Below the pieces are notes generated by a model. The model saw only the letters and a list, made by a program, of their open reading frames with translations. It made no database searches and was not told the DNA's origin. A stretch of DNA of 54,737 nucleotides, from assembly GCA_944323655.1 (NCBI GenBank), contig CALUTL010000013.1:1-54737 (forward strand), in the 5' to 3' direction. Made by a program: the position numbers and the translations under genes. Numbering within the stretch: position 1 is the first letter of the stretch; the number at the start of each line of letters is the position of its first letter. Origin of the DNA: Candidatus Gastranaerophilales bacterium. GTDB lineage: Bacteria > Cyanobacteriota > Vampirovibrionia > Gastranaerophilales > Gastranaerophilaceae. Positions 8,922 through 18,276 of the stretch are shown here, one piece after another.

Positions 8922-9458
8922 ATGGGATTAGGAATTAATGGGATTCAAGGAACACAACAGCAGAAAGGCGTAGAATATACCCCTGTAAAAATTAAAAACA
9001 AGGATTCCGGCAAAAGCGTTGTGATTAATTTTATTGATAGTGAAATTATCAGCGACAAAACCAAATGGAAGATAGAAGACGGAAAAGTCTATAATAGCGA
9101 AGGGAAAATAATTCGTAATAATGAAATTAATGTTCCAAACGCTCAAGCAGCATTACTTCTAGCGGCAGCAAAAGGTGACGGAAACGGGAAATATCTTGAT
9201 GAAAATGATTTAATTGGTTCAGGGTACGGCGAAATTGCAGCAGCGGAACTTAAAAACGCAAAATCTAAATTCAAAATAGAAAAAGATACAGTTAACAATC
9301 CTCCTATGCCTTTCGGTGATGCCGATGCTATGGAAAACGGGCAAATTTATGCAAATGTGAAAAATGATAAAGGCGAACGTATGCATTTTGAAATAAGAAT
9401 GACCGATAAATTCATTTCAAAAGATGTATATGACTTATTAAAAGGCGTTCTTTTCTAG
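8922..9458 (+). CDS. Small protein related to the 8297 gene, with degenerate calcium loop
   Basis: I do not recognise a named family for this 178-residue protein. The N-terminus GINGIQGTQQQ resembles that of the preceding protein. Residues about 84-96 (KGDGNGKYLDEND) look like an EF-hand loop with the first position altered and one extra residue, so calcium binding is uncertain. The C-terminal third contains NDKGERMHFEIRMTD, comparable in style to the beta-rich C-terminus of its neighbour. GAGGT lies about 9 bases before the ATG. Its last 4 bases overlap the end of the convergent peptidase gene, and no terminator is visible between them. Confidence 0.72.
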   Translation: MGLGINGIQGTQQQKGVEYTPVKIKNKDSGKSVVINFIDSEIISDKTKWKIEDGKVYNSEGKIIRNNEINVPNAQAALLLAAAKGDGNGKYLDENDLIGSGYGEIAAAELKNAKSKFKIEKDTVNNPPMPFGDADAMENGQIYANVKNDKGERMHFEIRMTDKFISKDVYDLLKGVLF

Positions 9459-10081
9459 GAATTAATTTCAGCAAGCATATCAAATATTTTATGAACGGGT
9501 GAAATCAAATCCTCAACAGGACAGGTTTCATCCAGTTCCAATGTAATCGTCGGGATTTGCTTTTCTATTCCGGCGTAAGTTCCAAAGCTTCCTGGAGTCG
9601 GATAACCGATGTTTTCTTCAACCGGATAATTTATTATTTTTGATATTTTTTCGGAAGTTTCTCTTGCATTCCCGTCAAAATTTACGACTTTAAAAGGTGC
9701 GTGAAGTGTCAGGATTAATTTAGGCTTATATTCCTCCAAAATTTCCATAACAAATTTTGTTTCAATTTCGCTTGCAGGACTTTCGCCGCCGAAAAATTCG
9801 TCCTTTGCACTATATTCCCAATTATCAGTCGGGAAATTCCTGTTCAAATCTACGCCCGAAGCATTTGTTCGTTTCTTAACCGCTATTCCGTCAGGATTTA
9901 AGCAGGGAATAAAATATAGAGAACTTTCAGAATTACTTTCAAGATATTTTTTTATCAAAAATTCCCCTTGAGGTTCATCTCCGTGAAAAACACCAATTAT
10001 AAGGCTTTTACATTTCCCGCCGTTTCCATACAGCGCAATTTCTCTTCCTTGAACAGTTTTTTGAAATTTAAGCTTCTTCAT
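9455..10081 (-). CDS. M14-family peptidase, murein peptide amidase (MpaA)-like
   Basis: This is a 208-residue zinc carboxypeptidase fold of the short MpaA type. The first zinc site is HGDE in VFHGDEPQGE (HxxE), followed by CLNPDG and the substrate-binding GVDLNRNFPT. A later His in TLHAPFK fits the third ligand, and TLELDE contains the candidate catalytic Glu. The MpaA family trims the gamma-D-Glu-diaminopimelate bond of recycled muropeptides, so that is the likely job. The longer start at 10120 would overlap ftsY. I chose the ATG at 10081 because GGAG sits 8 bases upstream, just after the ftsY stop. Confidence 0.82.
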   Translation of the reverse strand: MKKLKFQKTVQGREIALYGNGGKCKSLIIGVFHGDEPQGEFLIKKYLESNSESSLYFIPCLNPDGIAVKKRTNASGVDLNRNFPTDNWEYSAKDEFFGGESPASEIETKFVMEILEEYKPKLILTLHAPFKVVNFDGNARETSEKISKIINYPVEENIGYPTPGSFGTYAGIEKQIPTITLELDETCPVEDLISPVHKIFDMLAEINS

Positions 10082-10100
10082 AACAAAATCTCCGCAAAAA

Positions 10101-11018
10101 TTATTGCGCAAACAATGCATCTATAAATTCCGCACTGTCAAAATTCTTTAAATCTTCCATTTTTTCGCCGACACCAATTAACTTCACCGGAAGTTTAAAT
10201 TCCTTTGCAACAGCAAGCACTATCGCACCTTTTGCCGAACCGTCAAGCTTTGTCAAAGCAACTGACGTTAAATTAACGGATTCCAAAAATACTTTCGCCT
10301 GCTGCAAGCCGTTTTGACCTGTATTTGCATCCAGCACAAGCATTGTTTCCCGAAGATTCTCAGGCGCATTTTTGTCAATTACAGATTTAATCTTTGCCAA
10401 TTCTTCCATCAGATTAAATTTATTCTGAAGTCTGCCTGCCGTATCAACTAAAATTACGTCATAATTCTCGTCTTTAGCCTTTTGGATTGACTCGTAAACA
10501 ACTGATGCAGGATCCGCTTTATCTCGTCTTATAATATCCGCGCCTGCTCGTTTTGACCAGATATCAAGCTGTTCTTCCGCTGCGGCTCTGAATGTATCTC
10601 CTGCTGCTATCAGAACTTTCTTGCCTTCCTGCTTAAATTTATAAGCAAGCTTGCCGATTAATGTTGTTTTGCCGGCTCCGTTTACGCCTGTGATAAAATA
10701 AATGTTTAACTCCCCGTCTTTATAAGACAAGTCGTTAGCTCCTGCTTCTTTTAAAGTCTTTAAAAACTCATTTTTCAGATATTCTCTAACTTCTGACGGC
10801 TTTATTTTGTCTTGATTCCGAAGCTTATCAACAAGTTCTGATGCGTAATTCACACCCAAATCAGCACTTATCAGTAAATCCTCCATATCATCAAGAACAA
10901 ATTCGGAAAATTCTTCTTCATCACCTATCGTCTGAACAATATTCCCGACAAGCGCTTGAGCCGTATTAGAAACCGTCTGCTTCAGATTATTAAATTTATC
11001 CGAAAAAAATTTGAACAT
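10101..11018 (-). CDS. ftsY: Signal recognition particle receptor FtsY
   Basis: FtsY is the membrane-associated GTPase that docks SRP-ribosome complexes for co-translational membrane insertion. The 305-residue protein holds only the NG core, without the long acidic A domain of E. coli FtsY. Seen motifs are GVNGAGKTTLIGKLA (G1), DTFRAAAEEQLD (G2 region), LVDTAGR (G3) and LTKLDGSAKGA (G4). The final residue of the usual KGG is Ala-substituted (KGA). The start abuts the nusB stop with no gap, and the end leads into the peptidase gene, so nusB-ftsY-peptidase form an operon. Confidence 0.95.
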   Translation of the reverse strand: MFKFFSDKFNNLKQTVSNTAQALVGNIVQTIGDEEEFSEFVLDDMEDLLISADLGVNYASELVDKLRNQDKIKPSEVREYLKNEFLKTLKEAGANDLSYKDGELNIYFITGVNGAGKTTLIGKLAYKFKQEGKKVLIAAGDTFRAAAEEQLDIWSKRAGADIIRRDKADPASVVYESIQKAKDENYDVILVDTAGRLQNKFNLMEELAKIKSVIDKNAPENLRETMLVLDANTGQNGLQQAKVFLESVNLTSVALTKLDGSAKGAIVLAVAKEFKLPVKLIGVGEKMEDLKNFDSAEFIDALFAQ

Positions 11019-11678
11019 TTATTTAAGTCCGTTTTCAACAATTACTTTTGCGAGAATTCCGTTGATAAATGATGCGCTGTCATCTGTTGAATATTTTTTA
11101 GCAAGTTCCAAAGCCTCGTCAACAACAACCTTCATCGGTGCATCTTTTATATAAAGAAGTTCTACAATCGCAATTCTCAAAATATCTTTGTCCATTTTCA
11201 CAAGACGTTGAAGATCCCAATTTTTAGCGTGTTTTTGAATTATATCATCAACTTCTTTGTGATTTTTCTGGAAATATTCGGCAATCTGGATTGCATAATC
11301 CTTAACTTCATTTTGAGAATCCAGTGTTGTAAATTCAGCAATTTCTAATGCTAATAAAGCCTTATCGGCGATATCAATCATCTCATTAACTCTTGCAGAC
11401 ATATCAGCTGTCATAACCATCGGAACCGAAACATTTGCAACTCCTAAAGGTCTATTCAGGTTTGTTTCGTGTTCTGCTTCGTAATTTTCTATCTGATCTC
11501 TGAATGCCACAAGCGAACCTACTGCGATTTTAAGTTCATCAGTTGCACTGCTTGTCAAAATCCTTACAGATTTAAGGATAATATCTTCCATTTCTTCTTC
11601 TGAATATTTCGTAAATTTTTTATCAAACTGTGAAAATAATATAAAAGCCAATTCTCTGGCTGCTCTTCGAGCTTGCAT
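11019..11678 (-). CDS. nusB: Transcription antitermination factor NusB (long form)
   Basis: NusB binds boxA RNA with NusE/S10 and supports antitermination on rRNA operons. The N-terminus RRAARELAFILFSQFD and the C-terminal segment WDLQRLVKMDKDILRIAIVE, followed by EALELAKKY and then FINGILAKV, are characteristic. At 219 residues it is well above the roughly 140 of E. coli NusB, because of an insertion in the middle (about residues 45-125). Long NusB forms are known from cyanobacteria, which fits the organism call. It is followed without a gap by ftsY. Confidence 0.92.
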   Translation of the reverse strand: MQARRAARELAFILFSQFDKKFTKYSEEEMEDIILKSVRILTSSATDELKIAVGSLVAFRDQIENYEAEHETNLNRPLGVANVSVPMVMTADMSARVNEMIDIADKALLALEIAEFTTLDSQNEVKDYAIQIAEYFQKNHKEVDDIIQKHAKNWDLQRLVKMDKDILRIAIVELLYIKDAPMKVVVDEALELAKKYSTDDSASFINGILAKVIVENGLK

Positions 11679-11772
11679 ACATACCTCTTTTAATTTTAAT
11701 TTCTATACGAGGAAATGCTATCATGAAAAAAAATTCACTACAAGCAAATAATTAAACTTCTGATATTAATTT

Positions 11773-12615
11773 CTAAACAAGCTCAGCCGCCCGATAGGAA
11801 CTTCTGACAAGCGGGCCGATTTGACGATGAGTAAATCCGACATTTAGAGCAAGTTTGTCCAGCTCCTCAAATTCTTCAGGAGTATAAAACTTCGCAACTT
11901 CAAGATGCGCTTTAGAAGGCTGAATATACTGACCGATTGTCAAAATATCCACTCCGACGGATTTCAAATCACAAAGAGTTTCCTCAATTTCTTGAACACT
12001 TTCGCCAAGCCCGACCATAAGACCTGATTTAGTAATTATCGAACTGTTTTCTTTTACATATTTCAAAACCTCAAGCGACACATCGTAATTCCCTTGAGGA
12101 CGGGCCGTCTTAAAAAGTGCCTTAACCGTTTCAATATTATGATTAAACACAGCAGGACTGGCATCAATAATTTTGTCTAAAGATTTTTCATCCCCCTTAA
12201 AATCCGGAGTCAAAACTTCAACCTTAACCTCAGGTGACAATTTTCTAATCTCATAAATACAATTAGCAAAATGCTCTGCCCCGCCATCATCTAAATCGTC
12301 ACGAGTGACAGAAGTTATAACTGCATATTTTAGCCCTAATTCTTTAACTGCTTTTGCGATATGTAACGGTTCGTTAAGATTTAATTTTTCGGGTTTTTGA
12401 CAATCGATATTACAATACCTGCAATTTCGAGTACAGACATTTCCCATAATTAAAAAAGTGGCTGTATTACAAGTATAGCACTCATTTTTATTCGGACATC
12501 TTGCATTTTCGCAAACCGTATTCAGACAATTTTCCTTCAAAATTCGTCTTACATTTTTAGTTTTTTCGGTATCAATAATCGGTCTTTTTAAGTAATCCGG
12601 CAATCTTTTTTGCAT
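11773..12615 (-). CDS. lipA: Lipoyl synthase
   Basis: This radical-SAM enzyme inserts two sulfurs into protein-bound octanoyl groups to make lipoyl cofactor. The 280-residue protein has both cluster motifs: the auxiliary cluster CENARCPNKNEC (Cx4Cx5C) and the radical SAM CTRNCRYC (Cx3Cx2C). The C-terminal GPLVRSSYRA carries the conserved RSSY that ligates the auxiliary cluster. It lies 94 bases upstream of nusB on the same strand. Together with lpd (13239) and glyA (15789) it points to a lipoate-dependent glycine cleavage or 2-oxoacid dehydrogenase system, but no gcv gene or lipoylated E2 is in the window. Confidence 0.95.
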   Translation of the reverse strand: MQKRLPDYLKRPIIDTEKTKNVRRILKENCLNTVCENARCPNKNECYTCNTATFLIMGNVCTRNCRYCNIDCQKPEKLNLNEPLHIAKAVKELGLKYAVITSVTRDDLDDGGAEHFANCIYEIRKLSPEVKVEVLTPDFKGDEKSLDKIIDASPAVFNHNIETVKALFKTARPQGNYDVSLEVLKYVKENSSIITKSGLMVGLGESVQEIEETLCDLKSVGVDILTIGQYIQPSKAHLEVAKFYTPEEFEELDKLALNVGFTHRQIGPLVRSSYRAAELV

Positions 12616-12673
12616 AAAACACTTACCTTTTTTTTTATTATATTATATAATAAATAATAACAAGGAGGTAAAA

Positions 12674-13168
12674 ATGAAAAAGGTACTTTTAATATTATGC
12701 TTGCTTGCTTTTACCGGAACTGCATACGCTGCAGCAGACTATACAAGAGATTCAAGCCCGCTTTCAGTAGGGCAAACCGATAAGTATTTCAAAGATTTAA
12801 ACTCTTGGGATTCGTCAAATCTATATGTACCGGGACAACCATACAGTTATGAGCCGCAGGTAAACGGACAATCAGGCCCATATAAAAATACACAGCCTCA
12901 AGGTCACTATGTTTACACAGAAACAACCACAGGCGGAACAACTACTACAACTGTTGACCCGAGACAATACTATAATCAGGGTATAAACATTAATTCACCT
13001 GCATATAAAGAAGCAAAAGAAAGCGGCAAAGAAGTTGCCCCAACAACCAATACCGCAGCAATTCAGGAGCAGGCTCCCAAAAGACGCTGGAATAAAAACG
13101 CAAGTGAAAATTACTACAACTTTGGCGGAACCGGATTCAAAAGCAGCGGTTATAAACAAGGTTACTAA
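12674..13168 (+). CDS. Small secreted Tyr/Gln/Thr-rich protein
   Basis: The 164-residue protein has a clear signal peptide (residues 1-19, ending AYA) and an almost perfect AAGGAGGT site 5 bases before the ATG, so strong expression is plausible. The mature part is low-complexity and rich in Tyr, Gly, Gln, Asn and Thr, including TTTGGTTTTTVD and the tail NYYNFGGTGFKSSGYKQGY. I recognise no domain. Such composition suits a surface or periplasmic structural protein, which is inference. It is followed by a terminator and diverges from lipA. Confidence 0.8.
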   Translation: MKKVLLILCLLAFTGTAYAAADYTRDSSPLSVGQTDKYFKDLNSWDSSNLYVPGQPYSYEPQVNGQSGPYKNTQPQGHYVYTETTTGGTTTTTVDPRQYYNQGININSPAYKEAKESGKEVAPTTNTAAIQEQAPKRRWNKNASENYYNFGGTGFKSSGYKQGY

Positions 13169-13199
13169 TTCTTAAATTTCTATACATTCTAAACAAAAG

Positions 13200-13226
13200 A
13201 CGGCGTAAAATACACGCCGTTTTTTG
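13200..13226 (+). terminator. Intrinsic terminator of the small secreted protein gene
   Basis: A perfect 7-bp stem ACGGCGT/ACGCCGT with a 7-base loop is followed by TTTTTTGT. It lies 32 bases after the stop and just before the convergent lpd stop codon. Confidence 0.88.
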
Positions 13227-13238
13227 TCGGTTAATTTG

Positions 13239-14492
13239 TTATAATAAATTTAACAAGCTTTCAAAAATCCCTTCCGAATAAGTCGGATGAGGAAAGCAAA
13301 CTTCCTTCAATTTTTCAATCGGAATTTCATTTTGAATTGCAATTGCAAGCTGTTGAATAAGTGCTGAAGCTTCTTTTGACACAATATGAGCGCCAAGAAT
13401 TTTTCTCTCACGACTCAAAATCTTTACAAACCCCTCTATACAATTGTCACAGTGAGATTTCCCAAGTGCCGAGATTGGATACAAAGCTTTTTGAAAACTT
13501 CCCTCCTCCAAATCCTGCTCTCTTAAGCCGACCCAGGCAATCTCAGGACATCCGTAAATTACTGACGGAATTAAATCCTTGTTATAAGAAATTTGTGCCG
13601 TTTCACTAAGAGCCTGCCTGATTGCATAATGTGCAAGCTGAATTTCTCCTGCTTCATCGCCTATATAGCTTACCCCGTCAATTTTTTGGAAATTTACCGG
13701 CTTTCTTCCTGCCGCTAACAATATAAAATCAGCATTTATCTTTTCTCCATTTGATAAAAATACATCTACAGAAGAATTTTCGACAATTTCAACTTTTTCA
13801 GCTGAAATTGAAGTGTAAAACTTAATTTTTTTCGATTTAAAAATTCTCTCTAACCTTTTTGAAACCTCAAAATCGGCATTCGGCAAAAGTGAAGAAGCCA
13901 ATTCAACAACGACAACTTCAACCCCAAATGAGGAAAAAATTCTTGCCCACTCCGCACCTATTGCACCAGAACCTATTATAACAATTTTTTGGGGCAAAGT
14001 TTTCAATTTTAAAATATCATCGGAACTCAAAACAAATTTCCCGTCAAATTTTATTGAAGGTAAATCCGCAGGAGAAGAACCCGTTGCGGAAATTATTTTT
14101 TCACATTCATAAACTTGCCCGCCTGCGCTTATTTTATGCACATCAAGAATTTCAGCGAATTCTTTTACAACAACCGTTCCGGAATTTTTAAGTGCAAGCT
14201 CAAGATTTTTACGAATTTTTGCAACAACTTCGTCCTTATGCGCCATTACCTTCGCAAAATCCAAACTCAAATTTTCCGCTTCAATTCCAAGTAAGGAAGC
14301 CTTTTTCATTTCTTCAAAAATTTCCGCCGAATGCAAAATTGTTTTGGTTGGAATGCAACCTCTATTTAAGCAAACACCGCCAATTTCATCTTTTTCAAAA
14401 AGCACAACTGATTTCCCAAGTCTGCGTGCCTGAAAAGCCGCTGTATATCCGGCAGGCCCGCCTCCGATAATTCCTAAATCGAATTTTTCCAT
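13239..14492 (-). CDS. lpdA: Dihydrolipoyl dehydrogenase (shortened)
   Basis: This flavoprotein re-oxidises dihydrolipoyl groups with NAD+. The redox disulfide motif GGVCLNRGCIPTK is intact. The FAD site GIIGGGPAGYTAA, the NAD-binding GSGAIGAEWARIF and the C-terminal HPTYSE (catalytic His-Glu) are also present. At 417 residues it is about 40-60 shorter than usual. The segment that normally lies between GRxPN and the YAIGD motif appears reduced, since GRKPVNFQKIDGV runs almost directly into SYIGDEAGEIQLAHYA. All catalytic parts remain, so it is probably active. It lies 29 bases downstream of nothing on its strand except alr, which runs separately at higher coordinates. Confidence 0.9.
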   Translation of the reverse strand: MEKFDLGIIGGGPAGYTAAFQARRLGKSVVLFEKDEIGGVCLNRGCIPTKTILHSAEIFEEMKKASLLGIEAENLSLDFAKVMAHKDEVVAKIRKNLELALKNSGTVVVKEFAEILDVHKISAGGQVYECEKIISATGSSPADLPSIKFDGKFVLSSDDILKLKTLPQKIVIIGSGAIGAEWARIFSSFGVEVVVVELASSLLPNADFEVSKRLERIFKSKKIKFYTSISAEKVEIVENSSVDVFLSNGEKINADFILLAAGRKPVNFQKIDGVSYIGDEAGEIQLAHYAIRQALSETAQISYNKDLIPSVIYGCPEIAWVGLREQDLEEGSFQKALYPISALGKSHCDNCIEGFVKILSRERKILGAHIVSKEASALIQQLAIAIQNEIPIEKLKEVCFPHPTYSEGIFESLLNLL

Positions 14493-14521
14493 AATACCCT
14501 CACCTGTTTTTACGGCAAAAC

Positions 14522-15655
14522 TTATCTTGTATAAACTCTCGGCAATCTGACCTTCAGACGGCAGGTAAGCTCATAATTAATTGTCCCGAGAATTTTCGCC
14601 CACTCGTCAATGGAATTGTTCTCATCAAGAAGGGTTATAACATCCCCTAATTGAGCATCAATTCCCGTTATATCAAACATCATCTGATCCATTGTGATAT
14701 TCCCGATTTGCGGAACTTTTTTGCCGTTAATAACTCCAAAAATCTTATTCGAAAGCCCTCTTGGAATTCCGTCAGCATAACCAAGAGGAACCGTCGCAAT
14801 TTTTCTTGTTCCGTGCGCAATATAAGTATGCCCGTAACTTACGCCCTCGTGGTCTTTTGCTTCGTGAATATGAACAATTCTTCCCTTTAATGAGAGAATT
14901 TGCTTTAATTGAGGAATACGCTTTTCACCGTCAGGCGGAAAATCAGGATACAAACCGTAAAGCGCAATTCCAGCCCTTTGCATATTTGAATTCGGAACCC
15001 TATAACACATTTGGCCTGCGGTATTCAAAATATGTAAAAGCAAACCATTCGTATCAATTTTAGAGATTACACTGTTCCATTTTTCAATTTGAAGATTAGT
15101 TTTTTCTCTGATTTCGGCATTTGCAAGATGAGTGAAAACTCCTTTAAAATCTATAAAATCAGAATTGCGGACTTCATTTATAAAATCAACAGCCTCTTCA
15201 ACCGCAACTCCTATACGGTTCATGCCTGTATCAAGTTTTACGTGTACTTTCGGCTTTTTACCTGTTCTTTCGAAAGCCTGACGGCAGGCAAGAATATGTT
15301 CCTTTGAAAAAATTGAAATAGCAAGGTCTAATTTAACGGCACTTTCAACCGCCCATACAGGAACGGCCCCTAAAACAAGAATATCAGCCGTAATTTTAGC
15401 ATTTCTAAGGTCAGCCCCTTCATCAATAGAGGCAACACCTAACATATCAGCCCCGCTTGCAAGAAGCGTCGGCGCCAACATAACCGCCCCATGCCCGTAA
15501 GCATCAGCTTTTACGACCGCCAAAAGCTTTGTATTTTCAGGCGATATTGCGCGAATATTTTTTGTGTTTTGCGCCAGATAATCAAGGTTAATCTCAACCC
15601 AACTGTCACGATGAATATTTACATTTGATTGTTTTACGTTTTTCATAACTCCCAT
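14522..15655 (-). CDS. alr: Alanine racemase
   Basis: This PLP enzyme interconverts L- and D-alanine for peptidoglycan. The 377-residue protein carries the PLP lysine in VVKADAYGHG, the second catalytic base Tyr in GVSYGHTYIA and the GIALYGLYP segment of the family. The start could be the ATG at 15655 or the in-frame ATG at 15646. A GGGAG lies too close to the second to be convincing, so the start is not settled. It is followed 29 bases later by lpd on the same strand and is divergent from glyA. Confidence 0.93.
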   Translation of the reverse strand: MGVMKNVKQSNVNIHRDSWVEINLDYLAQNTKNIRAISPENTKLLAVVKADAYGHGAVMLAPTLLASGADMLGVASIDEGADLRNAKITADILVLGAVPVWAVESAVKLDLAISIFSKEHILACRQAFERTGKKPKVHVKLDTGMNRIGVAVEEAVDFINEVRNSDFIDFKGVFTHLANAEIREKTNLQIEKWNSVISKIDTNGLLLHILNTAGQMCYRVPNSNMQRAGIALYGLYPDFPPDGEKRIPQLKQILSLKGRIVHIHEAKDHEGVSYGHTYIAHGTRKIATVPLGYADGIPRGLSNKIFGVINGKKVPQIGNITMDQMMFDITGIDAQLGDVITLLDENNSIDEWAKILGTINYELTCRLKVRLPRVYTR

Positions 15656-15788
15656 TATATGCCGAAATTTTTGGAGTGCAATTTATTAAAAATTTTATCT
15701 CAAATTGTCTTTAATTATTGTAAATTTGTTGTATTAAGCGCATGTTTTATTTATAATTTTGACAGGAAGATAGTGAGGTGATTAGGGT

Positions 15789-17030
15789 ATGAATATAGAA
15801 CACATAAAAAAAACAGACCCGCTTGTTGCGGAACAAATTGAAAAAGAACTTGAAAGACAGCAAAACACAATAGAGCTTATAGCAAGTGAAAACTGCACAT
15901 CCTTAGCGGTTATGGAGGCCTCAGGAAGCGTTCTTACAAACAAATACGCAGAAGGTAAACCTCACAAAAGATTTTACAACGGATGCGACCATATTGATAT
16001 TATTGAGGAAATCGCACAAAAACGTGCCTGCGAACTTTTCGGAATGGATCATGCAAATGTCCAGCCCCACAGCGGCGCACAAGCAAATATGGCAGTATTT
16101 ATGTATGCCCTAAAACCGGGAGATAATGTGCTTGGAATGGATTTATCTAACGGCGGACACCTTTCTCACGGTTCACCCGTAAACTTTTCAGGGCTTTATT
16201 TTAACGTAAAAAGCTACGGAGTCGATGAAAACGGAAATATTGATTACGAAAATCTTCGCCAGATGGCTCATGAACATAAACCGAAACTTATCATCTGCGG
16301 AGCTTCCAATTATTCAAAAATTATAGATTTCAAAAAGTTCAGAGAAATTGCTGATGAAGTCGGCGCTTATGTTTTAGCTGATATTGCACACATCGCAGGG
16401 CTTGTTGTTGCAGGACTTCACCCATCCCCTGCACCTTATGCTGATTTTGTGACAACCACAACCCATAAGTCGCTAAGAGGCCCCAGAGGCGGAATTACAA
16501 TGTGTAAAGCTGAACACGCAGCAGGAATTGACAAAGCTATTTTCCCCGGAATGCAAGGAGGGCCTTTGGAACATATTATCGCCGCAAAAGCCGTTGCGCT
16601 TCTTGAGGCTTCAAAACCCGAATTTAAAGAATATGCCGCACAAATTATTAAAAACGCAAAAGCTCTTGCACAAGGACTTATGGATGAAGGTATGGATATC
16701 GTCGGCGGTATGACCGAAAACCACCTTATGACTTTGGATTTAAGAAGAACAGGCAAAACAGGCAAAGACATGGCAAATGTGCTTGAAAGAGTCGGGATTA
16801 CAGCCAACAAAAACACAGTTCCGAATGACCCGCAAAGCCCATTTGTTACAAGCGGCATAAGACTCGGTACTCCGGCCGTTACCACAAGAGGATTTAAAGA
16901 AGATGATATGGTTGAAGTCGCAAAAATAATTGCATCTGCTATATTTTCATCAGATAATGAAATCGGATTAAACAATTTGAGGGAACGCTCGCTTAAATTG
17001 TGCAAAAAATATCCTCTTTACAGCGAATAA
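15789..17030 (+). CDS. glyA: Serine hydroxymethyltransferase
   Basis: The enzyme converts serine and tetrahydrofolate to glycine and 5,10-methylene-THF. The 413-residue protein has the canonical length and motifs: [11 protein letters not shown] near the N-terminus, [23 protein letters not shown], and the PLP lysine in [21 protein letters not shown]-like box occurs in the 133-base divergent gap with alr (about 15750-15755), with a weak -35. The wecA-like gene follows after 29 bases. SHMT beside lipA and lpd suggests active glycine/one-carbon flux. Confidence 0.96.
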   Translation: MNIEHIKKTDPLVAEQIEKELERQQNTIELIASENCTSLAVMEASGSVLTNKYAEGKPHKRFYNGCDHIDIIEEIAQKRACELFGMDHANVQPHSGAQANMAVFMYALKPGDNVLGMDLSNGGHLSHGSPVNFSGLYFNVKSYGVDENGNIDYENLRQMAHEHKPKLIICGASNYSKIIDFKKFREIADEVGAYVLADIAHIAGLVVAGLHPSPAPYADFVTTTTHKSLRGPRGGITMCKAEHAAGIDKAIFPGMQGGPLEHIIAAKAVALLEASKPEFKEYAAQIIKNAKALAQGLMDEGMDIVGGMTENHLMTLDLRRTGKTGKDMANVLERVGITANKNTVPNDPQSPFVTSGIRLGTPAVTTRGFKEDDMVEVAKIIASAIFSSDNEIGLNNLRERSLKLCKKYPLYSE

Positions 17031-17059
17031 ATAAAATGAGGTCTAAATAACAGGGAAAA

Positions 17060-18097
17060 ATGATTATCAAACTTTCAAACGCACATATAATCGGAACAGT
17101 AATGGCCTATATTTTCGGGGTATTTTTAGTTCCTTTGGTTATAAGCTTTTCCAAAAAAGAAGGGCTTGTAGATTTGCCGAATGAAAGAAAAATCCATAAA
17201 ATTCCGGTTTCCCGCCTTGGGGGTGTCGCAATTTGGACAAGCACAATGCTTACTTTTTTATCGCTTGTGTTTTTGAGTTACTACCCGTATGGAAGCCTGC
17301 TGTCCGGAATTTTGCTCGGAAGTTCTTTAATGTTTCTTCTCGGACTTGTTGATGATATTTATAATCTTAATGCAAAATTTAAACTTTTTATTCAACTTTC
17401 AATCGCAACGGTAGTCTATCTTTTGGGTGTAAAAATCCATTCAATACCGTTTTTGGGCGGGGTTGATTTAGGGTTTTGGTCTTACCCGATAACTTTGTTA
17501 TGGATTGTCGGAATTTCCAATGCCGTAAACTTTATTGACGGTGTCGACGGGCTTGCGGGTTCGGTTATTACAGTTAATTCAATCACTCTTGCAATTATCG
17601 CAATCTGTATGACGCCATCAAATCCGATTGTCGCATTGATTGGTTTTATTCTTGCAGGAGCAATGCTTGCGTTTCTGACTTACAACTTTAACCCTGCAAA
17701 AATATTTATGGGGGACAGCGGAGCGCTGTTCTCAGGATTTTTGCTTGCAACAATCTCAATTGTCGGAGTTATGAAGGCCGCAACTTTAACCTTGCTTTTA
17801 CCATTCGTGGTTCTTGCAGTTCCGATTATGGATATCGTTTTCAGCAGCACAAGAAGAATTTGTAAAGGGAAATCCCCGTTTGTTGCGGATGCTGAACATA
17901 TTCACCATAAACTCCTCCATGCCGGATTTTCTCAGAAAAAAACAGTGCTTATTCTGACTTCCGTTGCAATTATCGCAGGCGCTATTGCCTCTTTAATTAT
18001 GGGAGAAAATACCATAAAGCATTACGCCGTCTGCATTTTAATCGTTATCTTCATAATGTTGTTACTTAATTTCATAAAAGTATTGACAAAAAAATAA
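17060..18097 (+). CDS. wecA: WecA/TagO-type undecaprenyl-phosphate sugar-1-phosphate transferase
   Basis: This integral membrane enzyme (345 residues, about 10-11 helices) transfers a GlcNAc-1-phosphate-type sugar onto undecaprenyl phosphate to start a surface polysaccharide. Family motifs are LVDDIYNLNAKFK (DDxxD region), NAVNFIDGVDGLAG, FNPAKIFMGDSGALF and HIHHKLLHAGFS. The last is the HxHH-type motif that separates WecA/TagO from MraY. The sugar specificity cannot be read from the sequence. It is likely co-transcribed with glyA. Its last codons contain a good promoter for the next gene. Confidence 0.88.
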   Translation: MIIKLSNAHIIGTVMAYIFGVFLVPLVISFSKKEGLVDLPNERKIHKIPVSRLGGVAIWTSTMLTFLSLVFLSYYPYGSLLSGILLGSSLMFLLGLVDDIYNLNAKFKLFIQLSIATVVYLLGVKIHSIPFLGGVDLGFWSYPITLLWIVGISNAVNFIDGVDGLAGSVITVNSITLAIIAICMTPSNPIVALIGFILAGAMLAFLTYNFNPAKIFMGDSGALFSGFLLATISIVGVMKAATLTLLLPFVVLAVPIMDIVFSSTRRICKGKSPFVADAEHIHHKLLHAGFSQKKTVLILTSVAIIAGAIASLIMGENTIKHYAVCILIVIFIMLLLNFIKVLTKK

Positions 18098-18111
18098 TTA
18101 TGTGTTAACAT
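18083..18111 (+). promoter_or_regulatory. Sigma-70-type promoter for the 32-residue-repeat protein
   Basis: TTGACA (18083-18088) and TAACAT (18106-18111) are separated by exactly 17 bases. The -35 box lies inside the end of the wecA-like gene. Transcription would start near 18119 and give a leader of about 160 bases, which contains a short GGAA/TTCC hairpin near 18210 but no riboswitch I recognise. Confidence 0.65.
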
Positions 18112-18276
18112 CACCAATGGATTTAATTACTCAGTTTTGGTCGAATGTTTTTTAGTGGCATTTGCTTGAAATATTTAAGTGTAAATCTGCAATATGTTTT
18201 ATAGCCTGGAATGAAAAACTTCCGGCGGTAGAATATAGTAATTACGTGGTGTTAGTTAAGTAAGGGTTTATTAACT

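Noticed and set aside
9455-10120. Longer start of the MpaA-like peptidase
   Set aside because: The extension overlaps ftsY and lacks a ribosome binding site, whereas GGAG precedes the internal ATG at 10081.
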